38,088 nucleotides of DNA, from positions 1-38,088 of the forward strand of contig CAMDDU010000042.1 of NCBI GenBank assembly GCA_945892985.1. The letters are read 5' to 3'. Every line of letters begins with the position of its first letter. The first letter of the stretch is position 1. The translations under genes and the position numbers were made by a program. The notes beneath the pieces are model-generated. The model saw only the letters and a list, made by a program, of their open reading frames with translations. It made no database searches and had not been told where the DNA came from. The stretch comes from CAITSH01 sp945892985. GTDB lineage: Bacteria; Pseudomonadota; Gammaproteobacteria; Burkholderiales; SG8-39. Below, one piece after another: positions 32,053-38,088 of this stretch.

Positions 32053-34508
32053 GAGCTCTTTTTTAACTGCGCGAAGGCCAGAGCCATGGCGCTCACGCCC
32101 TGCGGTTGGCGCGAACCGGTTTGCGCTGCAGATGGCCGTTTGGCGCCCGCGCCCTGCCCGCCACGATTGTCCCGCCCGCCTGCCCCGGCACGAGTCGCGG
32201 CCTTTGGCGCAGTGGCATCAGATCGGCGCGGCGCGCTGCGGTCTCCAGCGACATCATCGAGGCGCATGGTCAGCGCGACACGTTGTCGCTTTACATCCAC
32301 CTCGAGCACCTTCACTTTGACGATCTGCCCCGGTTTGACGACTTCATGCGGGTCTTTGACAAATTTGTTCGCGAGGGCAGAAACGTGCACCAGACCATCC
32401 TGATGAACGCCGATATCCACAAACGCACCAAACGCCGCGACGTTTGTCACCACGCCTTCGAGAATCATCTCCGGCCGTAAATCTGACAGGGACTCTATCC
32501 CCTCCTGAAAACTCGCAGTCTTGAACTCAGGCCGGGGATCGCGCCCGGGCTTTTCCAGTTCCGCCAGGATATCCATAACCGTGGGCACGCCGAATTTTTC
32601 ATCGGTGAAATCCCTGGCCTGCAAGCCCTTGAGCTGCTCGGGATGCCCCATCACGTCCTGAATGCCCTTCCCGATCCGGGCCAAAATGCGTTCAACCACC
32701 GGATACGCCTCCGGATGAACCGATGAACGGTCGAGCGGATTTGCATCCCTGCCATTGGCGCTTTCACCGTCAAAATTAATGCGCAAAAAACCGGCTGCCT
32801 GTTCAAATGTCTTGTCACCCAGTCGCGGCACCTTGCGGATACTTTCCCGATTGGCGAACGATCCATTGGCGTCACGATAATCGACAATATTCTTGGCCAG
32901 GATGTTGTTAAGACCGGAAATTCGTGACAGCAGCGGTATAGACGCCGTGTTCAAGTCGACGCCAACCGCGTTAACGCAGTCTTCCACAGTCGCATCGAGC
33001 GCGCGCGCCAGGGCGCGCTGATTCACATCGTGCTGGTACTGCCCGACGCCGATGGATTTCGGGTCGATCTTTACCAGTTCGGCGAGCGGATCCTGGAGCC
33101 GACGGGCGATGGACACCGCCCCGCGCAAACTGACATCCAAATCCGGAAATTCCGCGGCGGCAAAAGCCGATGCAGAATACACCGAGGCACCGGCCTCGCT
33201 GACCACGATCTTGGCGAGCTTTTGTTCCGGTTTTTTCGCCGCGACCATCTTGATCAGCTCAGCACCCAGCTTGTCGGTCTCGCGGCTTGCCGTGCCGTTA
33301 CCGATGGAAACGAGTTCTACGCCGTGTTGCACGGCCATGCGCGCCAAGGTGACGAGCGATCCCTGCCAGTCGTTGCGCGGCTGGTGCGGATAGACGGTTG
33401 CGGTCTCCAGCAACTTCCCGGTTGCATCGACCACCGCTACCTTGCACCCGGTGCGAATGCCCGGATCCAGCCCCATCACGGCCTTCGGCCCGGCTGGGGC
33501 AGCCAACAGCAATTCATGCAGGTTGCGACCGAATATTTTGATCGCCTCGGTCTCGGCCGCTTCGCGCAATTGCAGCATTAGTTCACTGCTGATGTGCAGT
33601 TGTGCTTTGACACGCCAGGTCCAGCGGCAAACATCGGCCAGCCACTTGTCAGCACGACGACCGCGCTCTTCTATGCCGAAATGCGCTGCAATTGCGGCCT
33701 CGCAGGGGTGGGGTACCTGCGCGTCGAGTTCTTCACCCAACCCCAGATTGACCGTTAGGATGCCCAGGGTACGGGCACGGAACAGCGCCAGCGCGCGATG
33801 CGATGGAACACTGCGAAAGGGTTCGGAATAAGCATAGTAATCACGGAATTTTTCGTCCTCCGCCGATTCCTTTCCGGGCACCACGGTCGCGGCAAGGACG
33901 CCTTGCTCTTGGATGCGTGAACGCAGTTTCTGCAACAGTTCTGCCGTTTCTGCAAAGCGTTCTGCGAGGATATCGCGAGCGCCGTCCAGTGCGGCTTTGA
34001 CATCTGGCACGTTGACGGCATCCGCACTCTCGGTGGCGGGCCTGACGTTGATATAGCGTACCGCCTCGGCCTGCGGATCAAGATCGGGATCTGCGAACAA
34101 GGCGTCGGCCAGCGGCTCCAACCCCGCTTCACGCGCAATCTGCGCGCGCGTGCGCCGCTTCGGCTTGTACGGAAGATAAAGGTCTTCCAGCGCCTGCTTG
34201 GTGACGGCAGACTCGATCGCACCTCTCAACCCGTCAGTCAGCTTGCCCTGCTCCCCGATGGAATCGAGAATCGCCAGTCGCCGCCCCTCAAGCTCGCGCA
34301 AATACAGCAAACGCTCATCCAGGTTGCGCAAATGGGTATCGTCAAGATTACCCGTCGCCTCTTTGCGATAGCGCGCGATGAACGGCACGGTTGAGCCTTC
34401 ATCAAGCAGTGCAACGGCCGCTGCAACCTGATGCGCGCCGACGCCCAATTCGACCGAAATGAGCTTGATTATCTTTGCCTGAACAGCGCTTGAAAGTGGA
34501 ATAGTCAT
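32049..34508 (-). CDS. tex: Tex-family RNA-binding transcription accessory protein
   Basis: This 819-residue conserved cytoplasmic protein is related to eukaryotic Spt6 and linked in several bacteria to transcription and toxin gene expression. The domains occur in the usual order: an N-terminal helical and HTH region (VPFIARYRKEATGNLDDTHL), the YqgF/RNase H-like domain (VMGLDPGIRTGCKVAVVD), the helix-hairpin-helix domain (CVNAVGVDLNTAS to GLNNILAKNIVDYRD), and the C-terminal S1 RNA-binding domain (GVVTNVAAFGAFVDIGVHQD). A basic low-complexity tail (RAGAGGRDNRGGQGAG) follows, then a short conserved end. The ATG at 34508 (MTIPLSSAVQAK) is chosen; the frame to 34586 adds an unlikely leader. It is a single gene, convergent with the VF530-family gene. 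Confidence 0.96.
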   Translation of the reverse strand: MTIPLSSAVQAKIIKLISVELGVGAHQVAAAVALLDEGSTVPFIARYRKEATGNLDDTHLRNLDERLLYLRELEGRRLAILDSIGEQGKLTDGLRGAIESAVTKQALEDLYLPYKPKRRTRAQIAREAGLEPLADALFADPDLDPQAEAVRYINVRPATESADAVNVPDVKAALDGARDILAERFAETAELLQKLRSRIQEQGVLAATVVPGKESAEDEKFRDYYAYSEPFRSVPSHRALALFRARTLGILTVNLGLGEELDAQVPHPCEAAIAAHFGIEERGRRADKWLADVCRWTWRVKAQLHISSELMLQLREAAETEAIKIFGRNLHELLLAAPAGPKAVMGLDPGIRTGCKVAVVDATGKLLETATVYPHQPRNDWQGSLVTLARMAVQHGVELVSIGNGTASRETDKLGAELIKMVAAKKPEQKLAKIVVSEAGASVYSASAFAAAEFPDLDVSLRGAVSIARRLQDPLAELVKIDPKSIGVGQYQHDVNQRALARALDATVEDCVNAVGVDLNTASIPLLSRISGLNNILAKNIVDYRDANGSFANRESIRKVPRLGDKTFEQAAGFLRINFDGESANGRDANPLDRSSVHPEAYPVVERILARIGKGIQDVMGHPEQLKGLQARDFTDEKFGVPTVMDILAELEKPGRDPRPEFKTASFQEGIESLSDLRPEMILEGVVTNVAAFGAFVDIGVHQDGLVHVSALANKFVKDPHEVVKPGQIVKVKVLEVDVKRQRVALTMRLDDVAGDRSAPRRSDATAPKAATRAGAGGRDNRGGQGAGAKRPSAAQTGSRQPQGVSAMALAFAQLKKSS

Positions 34509-34615
34509 TGAATCTTTATTCGATGTAAGGGGGGCGGTAGCAGAAATGCGGCCGAGAAAAATATTCTCGGCGCCGAATTTTGCCATACTTCCAACTGGGT
34601 TCGGCGCTGCTGTAA

Positions 34616-34951
34616 AAATCGCCTACACAGGATCCAACTACCACCTGTTCGCGCCAGCTGGTGGAGACCGAAAATACCGACACGGCCGCCCACGACAAAG
34701 ACATCGCCGCACTGACCCCGGCTCTTTGGATCTTCGACAATGCCGTCAAAGTCGCCCTTGGATTGATGAATTACGGCACGGTCCGTCTGGCACTATCGCG
34801 CACGATTGTCCGGCAGACCAGGATTTAATGGGGAAGCCCCGGCCCTACAAGCACCCCTGTCGCCGTCGGCCCGGGCGCACATCTTTTCCGCGGCTATCAG
34901 GAAAACATGGATTTTGCGCTGCACCTGCATGCGCTCATTGACGACAAATAA
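34616..34951 (+). pseudogene. Unrecognised decayed coding sequence
   Basis: One plus-strand frame shows strong codon-like use (C or G in most third positions) across two blocks separated by TAA at 34826-34828. The first includes QLVETENTDTAAHDKD, then LTPALWIFDNAVKVALGLMN and YGTVRLALSRTIVRQ; the second includes STPVAVGPGAHLFRGYQENM and DFALHLHALIDDK before TAA 34949-34951. No good start codon is seen before the frame opens after TAA 34613. I do not recognise the family. It is most likely the back end of a lost gene with a further nonsense or frame lesion. It lies directly upstream of tex, on the opposite strand. Confidence 0.4.
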
Positions 34952-34968
34952 AAACCCGCTGCAGCAAG

Positions 34969-34986
34969 ATCGCCGTTTGCGGCGAT
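34969..34986. terminator. Hairpin between convergent coding sequences
   Basis: A seven-base-pair stem ATCGCCG/CGGCGAT with loop TTTG lies seven bases after the stop of the CysN-like gene (minus) and 17 bases after the plus-strand relic. In the minus direction GGGTTTTTATTT follows after a short spacer; in the plus direction only TTTC follows. It is probably the terminator of the CysN-like gene. Confidence 0.5.
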
Positions 34987-34992
34987 TTCAGG

Positions 34993-35613
34993 CTAGGCCC
35001 GGATTATGTCAAGCAAGCTGGGGCCTTCATACCAGTCGATATGCTCGCCAGCCCGCTCGACCATGTCACCATGACGGGCGCAAATCGGGATGATTGCCGC
35101 CGGGACAAGCTGTATTCCAGCCAGCGCGAGGACCGCTTGCGCACAAGCATCCCGAAAAACACCGTAATCAAAGCCGGCAAGATCGAGTTTATTGATGACA
35201 AGCGTGAGCTCAAGCTTTGACGGCAAACCCAATTGACGCAGGCGAGAGAGCGTATCGGCCCCGACACCCGACTGCCAATCAATCACCAAAAGCAGCTGGG
35301 TGGGCGCGTCGAGTTGTACCGCATTCAACCCCTGTCCGGCGTCGTCAGTGGAGCGCCCTTCATTTGATGTCCAGGCAGCCAGCCTCGAAAGCAAGGTCCT
35401 TCTGCCGGCGCCCGACTCGCCCAAAATAAGCGGCAATCGCGCGCGACGTCCGCGGGGGATCGTCGCCGACCGCGTTGGTGGAACGCCTCGCCAAAATGGC
35501 GGAAGTTTGACTTGCTCAGCTTGAAATGAAGCGGGCTGGATGCCGCATAAGGCCGATGAATCAGGGGGGGGCGACCCGGATAAGGCGCTTCGTTTTTCAG
35601 ATCGGCTCAACAT
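34993..35613 (-). CDS. Degenerate CysN-like G-domain protein
   Basis: This 206-residue protein has a second half resembling the GTPase domain of sulfate adenylyltransferase subunit 1 (CysN): LLLVIDWQSG, LVINKLDLAGFDYGVFRDAC with the NKxD guanine motif (141-144), PICARHGDMVERAGEHIDWY and EGPSLLDII, where CysN has PWY(S/Q)GPTLLE. The P-loop is GESGAGRRT (65-73) with Arg in place of the essential Lys. The G2 and G3 (DTPGH) region is missing and the protein ends before domain II, so it is about 200 residues shorter than CysN. The first 45 residues look disordered. It may be a vestigial CysN or a repurposed pseudo-GTPase. No cysD or other sulfate-assimilation gene is beside it; folD lies upstream, 249 bases away. 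Confidence 0.65.
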   Translation of the reverse strand: MLSRSEKRSALSGSPPPDSSALCGIQPASFQAEQVKLPPFWRGVPPTRSATIPRGRRARLPLILGESGAGRRTLLSRLAAWTSNEGRSTDDAGQGLNAVQLDAPTQLLLVIDWQSGVGADTLSRLRQLGLPSKLELTLVINKLDLAGFDYGVFRDACAQAVLALAGIQLVPAAIIPICARHGDMVERAGEHIDWYEGPSLLDIIRA

Positions 35614-35862
35614 GGCGAGCGCTCCATGAATTCATTTCGAATCATGTTGCGCCAACACGGACTGAGATAAAACGATTTAAAAATAATATGGAAATAAGGC
35701 GCAGTTATGAAGCGGGTAATCAAGCTTACAAAACCCCCTCACTGATTGCGCAACGCTCATCGGGCCTGGCGCTTAGACGAAGACCTCCCCGCTATTCCCG
35801 ATCCAGGTAGAAAACAACCGAGGAGTGTGCCACTGCCGCTACATTCGCTTACTTGACGCTCT

Positions 35863-36750
35863 TTATTGCGAAGGAGCGCGGGTATTCCGTGGTAAATGGC
35901 CCATCAGGGAGCGTTCTGCCGCCTGAACAGTGTTAACCAACAGCATGGTCACCGTCATCGGGCCAACCCCGCCAGGAACCGGCGTGATGTAAGAGGCCTT
36001 TTCCTTAACCGCCGCGAAATCAACATCGCCGACAAGACGGCCATCGGTCAGCCTGTTGATGCCCACGTCTATGACGACCGCCCCCGTACGCACCATTGGT
36101 GCGGTAATCAAATTGGGCTTGCCCGCCGCAACGACGAGGATGTCGGCAAGAATAGTCCACTGCGCCAGATCCCGCGTCTTGATATGGGTAATGGCAACTG
36201 TCGCGTCACGTTTCATCAACATGCTTGCCATCGGCTTGCCGACAATATTGCTCGCACCAACCACAACCACGTTTTGTCCGGCAATCGGGATCTTGCTGTA
36301 TTCGAGCATGCACAGAACGCCAAAGGGGGTGCACGGCGGAAATACAGTCTCGCTCGCAACCAGCGCACCGACGTTGTACAGATTGAATCCGTCGACATCT
36401 TTATGCACGGCAATCGCCTCGATCACGGCCCGCACCTCCAGATGCGGCGGAAGCGGCAGCTGCACAAGCATTCCGTGTATTTTCGGATCGGCATTCAATG
36501 CGGCGATCCGGTCGAGCAACATAGCCTCTGTCGCGTCGTCTGCAAATTCGTGCACCTCGGAATGGATGCCTATATCTGCGCACGCCTTGGTCTTGTGCCG
36601 CACGTAAACCTTGGACGCGGCGTTGTCGCCGACGATGATCATCGCCAGCCCGGGAACCACCCCTTTTCCTCGGAGCGACTCTACCCTGATCTTCCAGTCC
36701 AACCGGACCTGATGGGCAATGGCTTTACCATCAATAATTTTTGCAGTCAT
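35863..36750 (-). CDS. folD: Methylenetetrahydrofolate dehydrogenase / methenyltetrahydrofolate cyclohydrolase
   Basis: This 295-residue bifunctional folate enzyme interconverts 5,10-methylene-, 5,10-methenyl- and 10-formyl-tetrahydrofolate with NADP. Conserved blocks are the substrate site YVRHKTKAC with the catalytic Lys about 53, GMLVQLPLPPHL, KDVDGFN, the cofactor loop VVGASNIVGKPMASML, and the signature PVPGGVGPMTVTMLL. Length and start (MTAKIIDGKAIAHQVR) are normal. It appears to be a single gene. It belongs to core metabolism and could also recycle one-carbon units if a formyl group is released nearby, but nothing in the sequence ties it to the catabolic islands. Confidence 0.97.
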   Translation of the reverse strand: MTAKIIDGKAIAHQVRLDWKIRVESLRGKGVVPGLAMIIVGDNAASKVYVRHKTKACADIGIHSEVHEFADDATEAMLLDRIAALNADPKIHGMLVQLPLPPHLEVRAVIEAIAVHKDVDGFNLYNVGALVASETVFPPCTPFGVLCMLEYSKIPIAGQNVVVVGASNIVGKPMASMLMKRDATVAITHIKTRDLAQWTILADILVVAAGKPNLITAPMVRTGAVVIDVGINRLTDGRLVGDVDFAAVKEKASYITPVPGGVGPMTVTMLLVNTVQAAERSLMGHLPRNTRAPSQ

Positions 36751-36979
36751 AGCCGTTTTCTAGTCCGCGAAAAGCGCTTAGGGTAATAAAGACTCGGGAG
36801 AACGAAGTCTGCAACTGCGACTTGGGTTATTTCGCTCTTCCACCGTCGTATATCGAATATACCCGCCGCACCTCGCCCTTAACAAAGCCCCATGGTTTCA
36901 TGTTGAAACGGCACAGCCGGATTGATTCAGGGCTGACGGAAGCGCTTCAAAATAGTACCGGTCGGATTCCACAAAAAAA

Positions 36980-37906
36980 TTAAACCCGCCTAGCACCGTG
37001 ATACAAGCGCACCACATGCTGCGCTTCGGCGAAAAACAGCCAGCGCTCGGCAAGAAACCCGAGCAGGCAGGCAAAACCGGCACACGCGAAGGTCACGGTA
37101 CCGGCACTGCCCGCTCCAAGCGCGAGCAAGGGCAGCGCAAAGCCAAAGCCCAGCGCGATGCCACGCAGCAAGCGCGCATGCCCGCGCGCAAGAGCGAAAC
37201 AAAACTCATCGGTGAGGAAGGTTCCGTGGGTGTGCCCGACATCGAGCAACTTGATCGACTTTTTACCCAGGGGAATGGCGTCGTTGATCGTGTGCTGAAC
37301 GTCCGGGGTTTTAAAGCGGAAGTAGTAGATCAACTTGATCGACAGTCCCAGCAACAGCAACATCATTACAATCATGCTCTGCCCTTGCACCGAAGCACCG
37401 TGATATGAAATAAACGGTAAGGTAAGCAATGCGCCCGAATATATCCCCAGCAACACGTAGGCGGCAGGGACAAGACGCGTGTGCCAGCGCGGAATCGTTT
37501 TCAGGCAGGCGTAAATCATTCCGGTGCAAAACAACACAGCCAACGCGAGCAATGCGAGTAAAAATCCCACTGCGCTTCTGGCGACTGAAGCACCACCGGA
37601 TAACAACACGGCGTAGAGCAGCGCCACCGGGTAAAGCGCCAACGCCAGCACGCCTTCACGGGAAAGCCACGAAGTGCGGAACTGGGAAAACGCCCGCCAT
37701 GCATTTTTTGGATTGGCCAGGTGCAGCGTCGAGGAAAGCAGGCCTGCCGACGTCAGACCCATGCCCAGAGCAAGCATGGGCAACATCGCATTGGCTGGAA
37801 CGCCCCCGCCTATCGTCATCGTATCAAGCAGCACCATCCAGAGCAGCAAGCCCAGTCCGGCACCCGCGCTGACGGTAAAGAAAATTACTGATAATGCAGG
37901 ACGCAT
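36980..37906 (-). CDS. DMSO reductase-family membrane anchor subunit (DmsC-like)
   Basis: This 308-residue integral membrane protein of the DmsC family anchors a molybdenum oxidoreductase complex and exchanges electrons with quinone. About eight hydrophobic helices are visible, starting LSVIFFTVSAGAGLGLLLW. Family-like sites are LHLANPKNAWRAFSQFRTSWLSREG and WLFFAEAQHVVRLYHG near the end. The ATG at 37906 follows the stop of the upstream subunit with no gap (TGA then ATG), so the two are translated together. Sulfite dehydrogenase SoeABC uses the same kind of anchor, so the complex could be a sulfite dehydrogenase instead of a DMSO reductase. Confidence 0.9.
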   Translation of the reverse strand: MRPALSVIFFTVSAGAGLGLLLWMVLLDTMTIGGGVPANAMLPMLALGMGLTSAGLLSSTLHLANPKNAWRAFSQFRTSWLSREGVLALALYPVALLYAVLLSGGASVARSAVGFLLALLALAVLFCTGMIYACLKTIPRWHTRLVPAAYVLLGIYSGALLTLPFISYHGASVQGQSMIVMMLLLLGLSIKLIYYFRFKTPDVQHTINDAIPLGKKSIKLLDVGHTHGTFLTDEFCFALARGHARLLRGIALGFGFALPLLALGAGSAGTVTFACAGFACLLGFLAERWLFFAEAQHVVRLYHGARRV

Positions 37907-38088
37907 TCAGGCCACCTTCGATCCACCCGCCCACTCACGCAACAGCTGAGTCAGCGATTTTTTAGGGTATTCCCGGACATCCACCGCAATCTCCGGCGTC
38001 TGACGGGGAGCCAGATACTGGTTGACCGGCTTATAGCCCAGATCATCAAGCATAGGTGCCATGCCGCGCGCGGTCGCCGCCTTCGCAA
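37907..38088 (-). CDS. C-terminal end of the subunit encoded before the DmsC-like anchor (probably the 4Fe-4S subunit), partial
   Basis: The frame runs in from the right edge and ends at TGA 37909-37907. It reads AKAATARGMAPMLDDLGYKP then VNQYLAPRQTPEIAVDV and ends LTQLLREWAGGSKVA. Only about 59 residues are visible and no cluster motif falls inside them. In this operon type the gene before the anchor is the DmsB/SoeB-like ferredoxin subunit, so the assignment rests on position and is not a direct recognition. Confidence 0.55.
   Translation of the reverse strand, partial: AKAATARGMAPMLDDLGYKPVNQYLAPRQTPEIAVDVREYPKKSLTQLLREWAGGSKVA

Noticed and set aside
35896..36786. Plus-strand ORF of 296 residues antisense to folD
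   Set aside because: folD is unmistakable on the minus strand and the antisense product has no family features.
1..38088. CRISPR array, prophage or integrative element with attachment sites
   Set aside because: No regularly spaced repeats, phage structural genes, integrase or tRNA-flanked direct repeats were seen. The only mobile DNA is the pair of IS3-type relics.

Overview
The window looks like chromosomal DNA of a betaproteobacterium of the order Burkholderiales. The grounds are the many Bug-type (TctC-like) periplasmic binding proteins, the GC-rich codon use, and the Tex, FolD and DmsC homologues at the right end. The genus cannot be fixed from sequence alone. No rRNA, tRNA or CRISPR array was seen.

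Left part (1-7.2 kb): a short L-asparaginase homologue interrupted by an in-frame TGA, then a nitrogen-compound uptake and hydrolysis module. The module has an ABC importer of the SsuABC/TauABC type, an M20 metallohydrolase, a cupin and an ornithine cyclodeaminase-family protein. The binding protein lies next to the M20 gene. The ATPase and permease lie on the far side of the oppositely oriented cupin and cyclodeaminase genes.

Central catabolic island A (7.2-17.4 kb): a minus-strand run of heme-oxygenase-like di-iron enzyme, RidA-like protein, three-subunit molybdenum hydroxylase (order L-S-M), Bug binding protein, tandem VOC protein and a small 2Fe-2S ferredoxin. Divergent from it are a kynurenine-formamidase-like hydrolase and a GntR/FCD regulator. 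A further Bug gene converges on the regulator.

Central catabolic island B (17.7-31.7 kb): a lone Rieske ferredoxin gene on the plus strand, then a minus-strand run read from high to low coordinates. It contains two Bug genes, IS3-type remnants, a tandem-domain nitrilase-superfamily protein, a UbiD-type decarboxylase, a dead Bug gene, a hydrolase resembling 2,6-dihydroxypseudooxynicotine hydrolase, a second molybdenum hydroxylase (order L-M-S), a polysaccharide-deacetylase-fold hydrolase of the allantoinase/cyclic-imidase kind, and another Bug gene. Several of these genes overlap by four to eight bases and must be translationally coupled.

Taken together, island B has the enzyme types expected for aerobic breakdown of an N-heteroaromatic carboxylate: decarboxylation, ring hydroxylation with water-derived oxygen, C-C or ring hydrolysis, cyclic-imide or amide opening, and ammonia release. 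Island A looks like a second pathway with a related binding protein. This is inference from family membership; no substrate is proven. Five intact Bug genes and one clear Bug pseudogene occur without any TctA/TctB membrane subunits.

Right part (31.7-38.1 kb): a small VF530-family protein convergent and overlapping with tex, an unrecognised decayed gene, a degenerate CysN-like G domain, folD, and the membrane anchor plus the end of a neighbouring subunit of a DMSO-reductase-family complex. This part looks like ordinary core genome.
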